From a virus, in IMG/VR virus record IMGVR_UViG_3300025669_001581, positions 1 to 21,295 of that record: a stretch of DNA of 21,295 nucleotides; one strand, 5' to 3'. Positions 1 to 5,925 of the stretch are shown piece by piece. The number at the start of each line of letters is the position of its first letter. Within the stretch, counting starts at the first letter, position 1. The notes under the pieces were generated by a model that had not been told where the DNA came from, made no database searches, and saw only the letters and a list, made by a program, of their open reading frames with translations. The translations under genes were made by a program, and so were the position numbers.

Positions 1-730
1 TTATATTCATAATTTCGCATATTTAGGAAATGGAATTGTCTTAGCAGGTACAGGCACAGGCGGTAAGATATATAGATCAACGGATTACGGAGCCAATTGG
101 ACTGATTTAGGTCAACAAGATGCTGAAACTAATATTTATTCTTTAGCATATCTTGGAAATGGAATTGTCTTAGCTGGAACAAGCCCGAATGGTAAAATCT
201 ATAGGTCTACAGATTACGGAGCCAATTGGACTGATTTAGGTCAACTGGATGCTGAAGATAATATTAATTCTTTAGAATATTTAGGAAATGGTATTGCTTT
301 AGCTGGTACAGGTGCGAATGGTAAGATATTTAGATCAACGGATTACGGAGCCAATTGGACTGATTTAGGTCAACTGGATGCTGAAACTATTATTCTTTCT
401 TTAGCTTACCTTGGTAATGGAATTGCTTTAGCTGGAACATACCCGAATGGTAAAATATTTAGATCAACGGATTATGGAGCTACCTGGACAGATTTGGGAC
501 AACTGGATGCTGAAACTCAGATTCTTTCTTTAGAATATCTTGGAAATGGAATTGTCTTAGCTGGTACAGGTGAGAATGGAAAAATATTTAGATCTACGGA
601 TTACGGAGCTACCTGGACTGATTTAGGTAAACAAGATTATGAAACTCATATTCTTTCTTTAGCTTACCTTGGTAATGGAATTGTCTTAGCTGGTACACAA
701 CCAAATGGAAAAATCTATAGATCTACGGAT
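1..730 (+). repeat. Tandem 129-bp (43-aa) in-frame repeats
   Basis: The hexamer GGAAAT/GGTAAT recurs at 26, 155, 284, 413, 542 and 671, exactly 129 bp apart each time, and the flanking sequence is highly similar. Five complete units plus partial units at both ends are visible. The array continues upstream of the window and breaks off near 730. The exact period keeps the reading frame. Confidence 0.95.
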
Positions 731-1471
731 ATAATCAATGGTCTGTCTTCATCACACACATTATTAAATACAACTCCTGCTGACACAGATGGCGCAAGAG
801 CAAACCAGATACTTTTCAAGGGTACTCAGAGTGGGACAGAAGAAACAACACTTGCAAAGATTCAGGCGAGTCATGATGGAGCTGCTGATGATCAGAAGGG
901 TGCATTGATAGTATACACTAATGACGGATCTGATGGGGATAGTCCTACTGAGGCTGTCTTTATAACTTCTGCTCAACGAGTTGGTTTGCAAACCTCCGCC
1001 CCAGATGCAGCACTCGAAATCAACCATGCTACCGGTGATAACCTCCGGCTTACATACAACGATGCAGATGGTTCAGCAACCTACTACGCTGATTTTCAAA
1101 CTACAGGTAGTGGCAACCTTGTTATTACGCCAAGTGGTTCAACGATGACAACCGCAGGTGGGCTAAAACGCCACAGAACGGCAGCGGCTGCAGATTATAA
1201 CCCGTCGATAGCCACCAGTGATTATGTAATTGCGGTCACTTCAACGGGGGCTGACAGGGCAGTGACTATCTCTACAGAGGATGTTAATTCAGGTAGCACA
1301 GATAACCCGAGAGTTTTTATCGTAAAAGATGAAGGCGGCGGAGCGGGTGCAAATAATATCACAGTCAGTCTTGAAAGTGGGAACATTGATGGGGCTGCAA
1401 CGGCTGTAATATCCACTAATTATAACAGTGTATCGATTTACCTTGACGGGACAAACGGATTTATTTTTTAA
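2..1471 (+). CDS. Phage tail fibre / receptor-binding protein with Asp-box repeats (5' partial)
   Basis: The frame is open from base 2, so the true start lies upstream of the window; 489 residues are visible. The first ~243 residues are tandem 43-residue repeats, each carrying an Asp-box (S-T-D-Y-G-A-[NT]-W-T-D), the turn motif of BNR/sialidase-type beta-propeller blades. From about residue 250 the sequence changes to a Gly/Ser/Thr/Asp-rich fibre style (for example DGARANQI, SHDGAADDQKG, TNDGSDGDSPTE) seen in many phage tail-fibre C-termini, and it ends DGTNGFIF. Inference: a virion surface protein that recognises the host envelope, with the propeller array as a binding or glycan-contacting part. 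The repeat half is AT-rich and the C-terminal half is more GC-balanced, consistent with mosaic assembly. Its place just before the lysis genes fits late structural expression. Confidence 0.8.
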   Translation, partial: YIHNFAYLGNGIVLAGTGTGGKIYRSTDYGANWTDLGQQDAETNIYSLAYLGNGIVLAGTSPNGKIYRSTDYGANWTDLGQLDAEDNINSLEYLGNGIALAGTGANGKIFRSTDYGANWTDLGQLDAETIILSLAYLGNGIALAGTYPNGKIFRSTDYGATWTDLGQLDAETQILSLEYLGNGIVLAGTGENGKIFRSTDYGATWTDLGKQDYETHILSLAYLGNGIVLAGTQPNGKIYRSTDIINGLSSSHTLLNTTPADTDGARANQILFKGTQSGTEETTLAKIQASHDGAADDQKGALIVYTNDGSDGDSPTEAVFITSAQRVGLQTSAPDAALEINHATGDNLRLTYNDADGSATYYADFQTTGSGNLVITPSGSTMTTAGGLKRHRTAAAADYNPSIATSDYVIAVTSTGADRAVTISTEDVNSGSTDNPRVFIVKDEGGGAGANNITVSLESGNIDGAATAVISTNYNSVSIYLDGTNGFIF

Positions 1472-1481
1472 GGGAGATATT

Positions 1482-1538
1482 ATGAAAAAATTGGAACTTC
1501 TGGTGTCCTGCATCATCATATTGATTGGGAGCCGTTAA
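1482..1538 (+). CDS. Possible 18-aa hydrophobic peptide
   Basis: An ATG at 1482 follows a good Shine-Dalgarno (GGGAG, 6 nt away) just after the tail-fibre stop. It encodes MKKLELLVSC followed by a run of Ile/Leu and ends GSR. It has a lysine start, a hydrophobic core and a lipobox-like LVSC, so it could be a leader or membrane peptide. It is very short, and another frame over the same bases also looks protein-like, so this is uncertain. Confidence 0.25.
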   Translation: MKKLELLVSCIIILIGSR

Positions 1539-1588
1539 CTGAAGACGGCTTCGTGGAAGCTATCCCTTAACCGAAAGGATAATTTAAA

Positions 1589-1699
1589 ATGACAGCAAAA
1601 GGAACACCGAAAAGAGATGGATCAGGCAAGGGCTCCAGGGCAAACAAAGGCCGTGGCGGGTGCAGTACAACTAAACAATCAGGGAAGGGTAAAAAATAG
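1589..1699 (+). CDS. Small basic Gly/Lys-rich phage protein (36 aa)
   Basis: ATG at 1589 is preceded by AAAGGAT about 8 nt upstream, and the TAG stop abuts the ATG of the next gene at 1700. The product is short, rich in Lys, Arg, Gly and Ser, with the pattern GTPKRDGSGKG then NKGRGGC and a lysine-rich end. This recalls the small Gly-rich peptides (DUF5320-like style) often found near phage tail genes. It has no predicted fold, and its function is unknown; the positive charge would allow nucleic-acid contact. The tight coupling to 1700-2023 supports it being a real gene. Confidence 0.55.
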   Translation: MTAKGTPKRDGSGKGSRANKGRGGCSTTKQSGKGKK

Positions 1700-2023
1700 A
1701 TGGCACTACAAAAAGCAGTAATCTACAAAGGTATCGATATTCCGGAAGCTTATTACAAAATCACCAGGGTTATGATTGAGGATACAGTATCTGATAATAA
1801 AAAAGTCTGGCAAGTGCAGTTGATGGTCACGCCGTTCACCGATGCTACAAAATCAAATGCTTTGCCCGAGAGATATCATAACATTATGATATCTGCTGAG
1901 AAGGATTTAAATTACCCGAACTATTATTCCTGGTTAAAAGGAATAGCAATGTTTGAAACGGCTATAGATATTCTGGATGATACACCGAAGGAGGTTGAAG
2001 AAATAGCGATAGCGGAGGAATAA
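1700..2023 (+). CDS. Hypothetical phage protein downstream of tail fibre (107 aa)
   Basis: The start codon directly follows the stop of the preceding small gene, and AGGGAAGGG lies upstream as ribosome site. The 107-residue product begins MALQKAVIYKGIDIPEAYY, a style I associate with small proteins lying next to tail-fibre genes in many phages, followed by mixed beta-strand and loop sequence with a conserved-looking VWQVQLMV strand. The C-terminus is acidic (DDTPKEVEEIAIAEE). There are no transmembrane segments or catalytic motifs. Position suggests a virion-associated or tail-assembly accessory role, but this is inference only. Confidence 0.7.
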   Translation: MALQKAVIYKGIDIPEAYYKITRVMIEDTVSDNKKVWQVQLMVTPFTDATKSNALPERYHNIMISAEKDLNYPNYYSWLKGIAMFETAIDILDDTPKEVEEIAIAEE

Positions 2024-2028
2024 ACACA

Positions 2029-2502
2029 GTGGCTATAACAAACGATCAGCTAAGAGAAATGGTAAAACACAATGAAGGATACAAAACTCAATTATATCTG
2101 GATTCCCTTGGCAATCTCACAGGTGGTCATGGCCATCATTTTAGCATCGGCAGTTTTCTTCCTGATAAAGCCATTGAAGTACTGTTCGACCATGACATTT
2201 GGGGCGCTAAGAAAGACCTTCAAGGCTTTAAGAGACTGACCGGGGTCAACGGCATCGGGCCTGTGCGTGAAGCAGTGTTGATTGATATGCTTTTTAATAT
2301 GGGGCTGGCAAGGGTTCTTAATTTTAAAAAGATGGCAAAAGCCCTCAGAAAAGCAGACTTTCCAAAAGCAGCAATTGAGATTAAGGATTCATTGTATTTT
2401 AACCAGCATGATAAGTATGATCCTGGCGGCCCTCACAGAGCCAATCGAAACGCTTGGATGATGCGGGAAGGAGTTTTATTTTGCGGTCAAGAATGTACCT
2501 GA
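2029..2502 (+). CDS. Endolysin, T4-type lysozyme (glycoside hydrolase family 24)
   Basis: Muramidase that cleaves peptidoglycan for host lysis. The start is GTG at 2029 with AGCGGAGGA about 9 nt upstream. The N-terminal catalytic pattern is E16-x8-D25-x5-T31 within EGYKTQLYLDSLGNLT then GHGHH, matching the E11/D20/T26 triad spacing of T4 lysozyme. Downstream, VREAVLIDMLFNMG and the late NRNAWMMREG match the helical core of the family. At 157 residues it is close to the T4 enzyme length. No signal peptide or SAR segment is visible, so export would need a holin, and the small membrane genes that follow are candidates. The last 22 bases overlap the next gene. The catalytic assignment is strong. 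Confidence 0.9.
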   Translation: MAITNDQLREMVKHNEGYKTQLYLDSLGNLTGGHGHHFSIGSFLPDKAIEVLFDHDIWGAKKDLQGFKRLTGVNGIGPVREAVLIDMLFNMGLARVLNFKKMAKALRKADFPKAAIEIKDSLYFNQHDKYDPGGPHRANRNAWMMREGVLFCGQECT

Positions 2503-2744
2503 TATTAAGTCTTATGTTCCTGCTGACGTCCTGCTCCTGGTTTCAATCTAAGGCAATTGTAAAGGGGCCGGATCGTGTCAAGTGGCAAATCGAATACAAA
2601 AATGGAAGTAAAGTTGAATTTGCAAAAAATGGGGAGAATGTAACAATAGTAATAGATGACCGGAAGCCTGATAATGTTTTTAAGAGTTTCCTGCAATGGA
2701 CTCTTTTGAATGCATCAAACACTGATGTTCAAATTGGAGATTGA
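2481..2744 (+). CDS. Small outer-membrane-type lipoprotein, o-spanin candidate (TTG start)
   Basis: I place the start at TTG 2481 because AAGGAG (2468-2473) sits 7 nt upstream, and this adds a charged n-region (MRSRM). The ATG at 2493 has no comparable site. The 87-residue product has a textbook type II signal peptide: Arg-rich start, Leu/Met/Phe core, then LLTSC with the lipidated Cys at 18 and Ser at +2, which favours outer-membrane sorting. The mature part (~70 residues) is polar with a WQIEYKNGSKVEF stretch. Its position directly after the lysozyme, overlapping it by 22 bases, suggests a lysis role such as an outer-membrane spanin subunit. It lacks the Pro-rich look of classical Rz1, so the spanin call is tentative while the lipoprotein call is firm. 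Confidence 0.7.
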   Translation: MRSRMYLILSLMFLLTSCSWFQSKAIVKGPDRVKWQIEYKNGSKVEFAKNGENVTIVIDDRKPDNVFKSFLQWTLLNASNTDVQIGD

Positions 2745-2747
2745 ACC

Positions 2748-3011
2748 ATGCCTGAAAGCGAACGAAGAATTGAAATGGTTATGCTTAAAAAAGACGTTGA
2801 GACTATCGCTAATCATATAGCCGAAAACACAGTTATGACTAAAAAGATGTACGATGTCTTGATTGGCGATGGCACAGCAAATGGAATCTGTACCAAGGTG
2901 AGAGTGCTTGAGGTATCGCAGAAGAGGTCATGGTGGTTTTTAGGCGGCATAGCGATGGCTGTTATGGGAGCGGCAATCTTTATAATCAAAGGATCAATAT
3001 TAGGAGGGTGA
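2748..3011 (+). CDS. Small phage membrane protein, XhlA/holin-accessory-like (87 aa)
   Basis: ATG at 2748 follows GGAG about 8 nt upstream. The first ~60 residues are hydrophilic and helical with heptad-like spacing (MVMLKKDVETIANHIAENT); the end is a single hydrophobic segment SWWFLGGIAMAVMGAAIFII with basic residues before it. An N-terminal coiled coil plus C-terminal membrane anchor is the layout of XhlA-type proteins that assist holins. Its position between the lipoprotein and another small membrane protein in the lysis cassette supports such a role. Identity is inferred from layout, not from a specific motif. Confidence 0.6.
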   Translation: MPESERRIEMVMLKKDVETIANHIAENTVMTKKMYDVLIGDGTANGICTKVRVLEVSQKRSWWFLGGIAMAVMGAAIFIIKGSILGG

Positions 3012-3016
3012 AGGAA

Positions 3017-3208
3017 ATGGGTGATTTTAAAACAGTTTACAAAACAAAAACTTTTTGGGCAGGAATTTCAGCAGTGCTGGCTGGGGCCGCCGGATTTTTT
3101 ACTGGAACGATGGATCCCGGGACTGCAATTCAGACGACACTGACGGGTTTGATCGGGATCTTTTTACGCTCAGGAATTATTAAAGTTGAGAATGGGCCAC
3201 GGGTTTAA
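3017..3208 (+). CDS. Small hydrophobic protein, holin candidate (63 aa)
   Basis: The start is ATG 3017, with AGGAGG (3002-3007) 9 nt upstream overlapping the end of the previous gene. The product begins MGDFKTVYKTKTFWAG, followed by an Ala/Gly-rich hydrophobic stretch (ISAVLAGAAGFFTGT) and a second apolar stretch (IQTTLTGLIGIFLRSGII). Two short membrane segments with a basic N-terminus are compatible with a class II holin or a related lysis membrane protein. Proteins of this style occur next to phage lysozymes. It is the last gene before the terminator at 3214. Holin activity is an inference from size, hydropathy and position. Confidence 0.6.
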   Translation: MGDFKTVYKTKTFWAGISAVLAGAAGFFTGTMDPGTAIQTTLTGLIGIFLRSGIIKVENGPRV

Positions 3209-3213
3209 ACGGG

Positions 3214-3256
3214 AAGACAGGCCCTGGATTCCTACACACAGGGCCTGTCTTATTTT
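3214..3256 (+). terminator. Rho-independent terminator of the lysis operon
   Basis: A perfect 13-bp stem (AAGACAGGCCCTG at 3214-3226 with its complement at 3239-3251) encloses a 12-nt loop and is followed by ATTTT. It lies between the convergent rightward lysis genes and the leftward cluster. On the minus strand the far side is not T-rich, so it appears to serve the rightward transcript. Confidence 0.85.
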
Positions 3257-3521
3257 AAAACAGCAGCTTTTCGATAGAACAAATAATTTCCCGGCAGTCT
3301 GTTATTTTATCAGAAACTACATTCGAAGTTGTGTCCATAAATTCAACAAGTGACGGCAAAGCTACAGGATCAGCCGTGCATTCTTCCTTCGATGGGGCAT
3401 TCTCAATATGCCGTTTGAGTTCCATGAGGTCTTGTCTCAGATAATCCAATTCGTTTAACGACTCTACTATAACAATATGCTTTTCTTTTTGTTCACTTAC
3501 TACTTTTCCGATGCTTTCCAT
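3255..3521 (-). CDS. Hypothetical helical protein (88 aa)
   Basis: This is the last gene of the leftward cluster, ending beside the terminator hairpin. ATG 3521 has AAGGAG about 8 nt upstream. The product is largely alpha-helical with charged heptads (SEQKEKHIVIVESLNELDYL, then LMELKRHIENA), compatible with a short coiled coil, and has four scattered cysteines or none in pairs that would suggest zinc. There is no membrane segment. I do not recognise a family; function unknown. Confidence 0.6.
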   Translation of the reverse strand: MESIGKVVSEQKEKHIVIVESLNELDYLRQDLMELKRHIENAPSKEECTADPVALPSLVEFMDTTSNVVSDKITDCREIICSIEKLLF

Positions 3522-3540
3522 TTTTACGCTCCTTTTTTAT

Positions 3541-3726
3541 TTAAAGTTCGTGCTCGGGGGCGTAACTCAAATTTTCAAGCTCCGCCGCTTTTTCCTTAAA
3601 ATCGTCATACCTAAACGCCATGGAGTCCCCGAATTGTTCCCGCTGTTTGTTTTCCGCCTTCATGCCTTCAATCGTTGCTTGCACAGACAAAATCAATCCC
3701 AGTCTTTTTATGTCGACGCTTTTCAT
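3541..3726 (-). CDS. Hypothetical small protein (61 aa)
   Basis: ATG 3726 lies 2 nt after the stop of the upstream gene and follows AAGTGGAAAATAAAA, a leader shared with neighbouring genes. The product is charged and helical, starting MKSVDIKRLGLILSVQATI and ending PEHEL, with KAENKQREQF in the middle. No motif or membrane segment is visible. Tight packing with neighbours and the shared leader support it as a true gene. Function unknown. Confidence 0.55.
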   Translation of the reverse strand: MKSVDIKRLGLILSVQATIEGMKAENKQREQFGDSMAFRYDDFKEKAAELENLSYAPEHEL

Positions 3727-3728
3727 TT

Positions 3729-4064
3729 TTATTTTCCACTTTCACCATTAAGTATTTTCATTAACTTTGGGTAGATTTCTACCCTTAATTTTTGACGCAC
3801 TCCTTCGATTGCCAGGAGTCTTTTAATATCAGTCTTAAGTTCTGTTTCCATTGACCCTATAATTGTATTACAGATTCTTGTCTGTATCGTTGGTCGTACC
3901 TGCTCGATTACTTCGTTCCAATTTATTGATGACCATAGCTTGTCCAGGATTTCTTGAGGAAACGATTGACGTTGATGATAATCAATTGCAAAGATTTGTG
4001 TTTGGCTTACATCTTTTAAAATTTTCTGTCGCATTGTTTTTAAAAGTTCTTTTTCAAAATCCAT
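3729..4064 (-). CDS. Hypothetical helical protein (111 aa)
   Basis: ATG 4064 is preceded by the leader CTTTAAAACATCAAGTGGAA, which is similar to the one before the next gene upstream. The product is predicted all-alpha, starting MDFEKELLKTMRQKILKDV, with a central INWNEVIEQVRPTI and a basic C-terminus. It lacks cysteine pairs, membrane segments or known catalytic motifs. It resembles no family I can name. The gene sits in a run of co-directional phage genes separated by only a few bases. Confidence 0.6.
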   Translation of the reverse strand: MDFEKELLKTMRQKILKDVSQTQIFAIDYHQRQSFPQEILDKLWSSINWNEVIEQVRPTIQTRICNTIIGSMETELKTDIKRLLAIEGVRQKLRVEIYPKLMKILNGESGK

Positions 4065-4091
4065 TTTTTTATTCCACTTGATGTTTTAAAG

Positions 4092-4481
4092 TTAAAATTT
4101 ATTCAAATATTCAGCGGCTAACGCCAGCGAATAGAAAACTTTTCCTCCGTTTTTCTCAACCATCTTTGCTACAGTCTTTAATGATTCCCATTGTGAGTTT
4201 TTAAATATCCTTTCGTCTTTTTTTAAAAGAATAAGCACCGTCTTGGTAGGTCTTTTATTTGAATCATCAACAACTTCTGCGATGGAATAAACTCCTGACA
4301 TTTTTGGCGTGATAGCGTATAGGCAGACGTCACACGTTTCACGTTCTTGCAATTCTTTTTCTTTGCAATCTTCTGTCCAGTCATCTACGACCGGATTAAA
4401 ATAATCAATTTCTAAAAGTGGGATTAGATCGTTTCTCCATGTTGACTCATTGCATGTTCCACCTAAAAATACTTTTTTCAT
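4092..4481 (-). CDS. Nucleoside 2-deoxyribosyltransferase-like protein (129 aa)
   Basis: I chose ATG 4481, 2 nt after the upstream stop and behind AAAGGGAA; a longer frame to 4550 only overlaps the upstream gene. The N-terminus KKVFLGGTCNESTWR is the first strand and Gly-rich loop of the nucleoside 2-deoxyribosyltransferase-like fold (Nuc_deoxyri_tr2 type). FNPVVDDW follows as the second strand region, and MSGVYSIAEVVDD carries the likely catalytic Glu (E69). In related enzymes the Glu is the nucleophile that exchanges bases on deoxyribonucleosides. In a phage such a protein could act in nucleotide salvage or handle a nucleotide second messenger. The fold assignment is fairly secure, the substrate is not. 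Confidence 0.7.
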   Translation of the reverse strand: MKKVFLGGTCNESTWRNDLIPLLEIDYFNPVVDDWTEDCKEKELQERETCDVCLYAITPKMSGVYSIAEVVDDSNKRPTKTVLILLKKDERIFKNSQWESLKTVAKMVEKNGGKVFYSLALAAEYLNKF

Positions 4482-4483
4482 TT

Positions 4484-4819
4484 TTATTCCCTTTGCTGTT
4501 TTAAAGTAGGTACTACTCCTATCGTCTGTAATATACTCCCATTCTCCCAAGTCGTCGGCATTGTGCCGGTTGCCGTGAATATGCTTCCGGAAATATTTTG
4601 ACCTCCAACATTTTTGAAATCATCCCCAGGGGCAAAATAATTTATTCTATATATTTTATGTATTTTTAGTTCTCCGAAGGACATCTGGAGCGTCACGACT
4701 CCATCTGAAATCTTTCTCGCATCGGTGCAAACCATGTATGCGCATATAGTCACCATGTTTATGATTGTGGATAAGACTATAAGCTGCAAGACAGGTCTAT
4801 AGTATTCTGCGTTTGTCAT
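4484..4819 (-). CDS. Single-span membrane protein of unknown function (111 aa)
   Basis: ATG 4819 overlaps the stop of the upstream 47-aa gene (AAATGA) and has AAGGGGAA upstream. An N-terminal hydrophobic segment (LQLIVLSTIINMVTICAYMV, roughly residues 11-30) follows a short polar start MTNAEYYRP, so the remaining ~80 residues (Gly/Thr-rich, beta-like) probably face the periplasm or cytoplasm as a soluble tail. A longer frame back to 4906 would only re-read the upstream membrane gene. The C-terminal codons also contain the ribosome site for the next gene. Function unknown. Confidence 0.6.
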   Translation of the reverse strand: MTNAEYYRPVLQLIVLSTIINMVTICAYMVCTDARKISDGVVTLQMSFGELKIHKIYRINYFAPGDDFKNVGGQNISGSIFTATGTMPTTWENGSILQTIGVVPTLKQQRE

Positions 4820-4959
4820 TTGCTTATTCCCCTTAAAAATAATAAAGCATATATTAAAAACATAAATAATGCTGCGAAAGAGATCATACTTAAATAAAGC
4901 ATCCATTCGTCAGCGTGCTTATTGCCGTATCTTATGATTTTGTTCAGGAAATCTATCAT
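4816..4959 (-). CDS. Small membrane protein (47 aa)
   Basis: ATG 4959 has GAGGAAG upstream, and the stop TGA overlaps the next ATG (ATGA). The product begins MIDFLNKIIRYGNKHADEW and ends with a hydrophobic helix (LSMISFAALFMFLIYALLF) then RGISK. It is a single-pass, N-in/C-out style micro-protein with an amphipathic first part. Stop/start coupling with 4484-4819, itself a membrane protein, suggests the two may work together. Function unknown. Confidence 0.65.
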   Translation of the reverse strand: MIDFLNKIIRYGNKHADEWMLYLSMISFAALFMFLIYALLFLRGISK

Positions 4960-4985
4960 TTCATTTTCTTCCTCGGTGTAGATTT

Positions 4986-5207
4986 TTATGTCCACACCTC
5001 ATCCTCATTTGGACAATCAGAGCAAGGTGGAGACTCTACAATGGCGTTCGGATCTTCCCCAAATTCTTTACATAACACCGTTGCCGTTGTGCTACCGATT
5101 CCAAACAGATCCTTTACACACGCCCACCTGGGATGGCCACATTCTTCTGGATGCGGAACTACATTTTGAATGGCCCGATGTACCAACTCTTTATATGATG
5201 GTTTCAC
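4986..5207 (-). CDS. Hypothetical phage protein with HPRW...GIGSTTA motif (73 aa, GTG start)
   Basis: The preferred start is GTG 5207, whose GTGA overlaps the stop of the upstream MazG-like gene. An ATG at 5252 would need 49 bases of overlap. The core ECGHPRWACVKDLFGIGST followed by TATVLCKEFGEDPN matches a small conserved phage protein pattern I have seen (HPRW-x-V-x-D-x-F-x-IGST, then LC-x-x-x-GxDP), which looks like a helix-turn-helix-sized helical unit. There are five cysteines, including a C-terminal CSDC, so metal binding is possible. Function unknown; the family is recognised only by memory of its pattern. Confidence 0.65.
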   Translation of the reverse strand: MKPSYKELVHRAIQNVVPHPEECGHPRWACVKDLFGIGSTTATVLCKEFGEDPNAIVESPPCSDCPNEDEVWT

Positions 5208-5503
5208 GGCTTGATATTTCCGATTTCTATTCCCTTCAAAATTCTGATGCACGTAGCCGCCGTCTGCAAAAGTTCAGTTTCTAATTCGTATGGCGGCCCG
5301 CCACCATCTTCAATGTACACCCAATCATTCGCGGCCTGTATCGCTTCACCTGCTTCCTCGGCCATTATAGCGACTGCACGCACCGGATCGCAAGGAAATT
5401 TTGGATGCTTATGCAGGGCTCCTTCCAATTCATTTTCGATTAGAAAGATAATGTTTTTAATTTCGCTTGTTTTCATTTCTTCATGGCTGAATTTGTTTTT
5501 CAT
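5204..5503 (-). CDS. MazG-like nucleotide pyrophosphohydrolase-family protein (99 aa)
   Basis: ATG 5503 has AGGTG upstream. The segment AVAIMAEEAGEAIQAAND contains the EExxE metal-binding motif (E49, E50, E53) typical of all-alpha MazG-type NTP pyrophosphohydrolases, followed after ~24 residues by ETELLQTAATCIRIL. In canonical members the second helix carries ExxD; here the corresponding position reads ELLQ, so the last acidic residue is missing and catalysis may be altered. Phages use such enzymes to clear non-canonical or signalling nucleotides, including (p)ppGpp. The stop overlaps the GTG of the next gene. The fold is likely, the activity uncertain. Confidence 0.65.
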   Translation of the reverse strand: MKNKFSHEEMKTSEIKNIIFLIENELEGALHKHPKFPCDPVRAVAIMAEEAGEAIQAANDWVYIEDGGGPPYELETELLQTAATCIRILKGIEIGNIKP

Positions 5504-5512
5504 TTAATGCAC

Positions 5513-5689
5513 CTATTTTAAAATTTGTAATGCGAGCGGAACAACACACTCGGCGTTATGTTTTATTTTTTTGCATTTTTTTTCATTATTTCCGCAAAAA
5601 ATACACTCTCTATTCCCAGGAATATCTGACAAATGTATTCGGAAATATATATCCATTATCGCTTTAGCCATTTTTACCTTGTCTTTCAT
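5513..5689 (-). CDS. Small Cys-containing protein, zinc-binding candidate (58 aa)
   Basis: I place the start at ATG 5689, which overlaps the upstream stop as ATGA; ATG 5701 is an alternative. The product begins MKDKVKMAKAIMDIYFRIHL and has C29-x2-C32, C39, H44 and C48 (ECIFCGNN ... CKKIKHNAEC), followed by a helix VPLALQILK. The ending resembles small phage proteins with H-x3-C-P/V-x-x-LA-x-x-ILK, probably one zinc site capped by a helix. It sits among several other Cys-rich small genes. Function unknown. Confidence 0.6.
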   Translation of the reverse strand: MKDKVKMAKAIMDIYFRIHLSDIPGNRECIFCGNNEKKCKKIKHNAECVVPLALQILK

Positions 5690-5925
5690 TTCGGGCACCA
5701 TCCAGGAATACCAGCATCGACTATCTCCCGACAATGCCCAATCTCAAATAGACACAGGCTTTTTCCGTTTATTATTCTCATATGTTCGCAGACATCTTCC
5801 GTAAGCACGGGGCAGCCCGGCTCGTGGATAACTGCTTTATCTCTGATGCAGCAGGTTGCACCACAGTGTGTACAAGATCGCGTCATTATGCCGTTGTTAA
5901 GTTTATATTTTATCCAGTTTTTCAT
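5686..5925 (-). CDS. Cys-rich small protein, possible two-site zinc ribbon (79 aa)
   Basis: ATG 5925 forms an ATGA overlap with the upstream DUF262 gene and has GGAG about 11 nt upstream. Nine cysteines are present (18, 21, 25, 26, 38, 46, 58, 65, 77) with two histidines between them. SCTHCGATC could form one half of a zinc site, and CREIVDAGIPGWCP at the C-terminus is distinctive. No membrane segment is present. It may bind metal and act as an adaptor or inhibitor, but no family is recognised. Confidence 0.6.
   Translation of the reverse strand: MKNWIKYKLNNGIMTRSCTHCGATCCIRDKAVIHEPGCPVLTEDVCEHMRIINGKSLCLFEIGHCREIVDAGIPGWCPK

Noticed and set aside
1-730. Regular repeats considered as a CRISPR array
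   Set aside because: The 129-bp units are contiguous, in frame, without spacers, and encode Asp-box blades.
3214-3256. Bidirectional terminator
   Set aside because: The stem is strong, but only the rightward side is followed by T residues.
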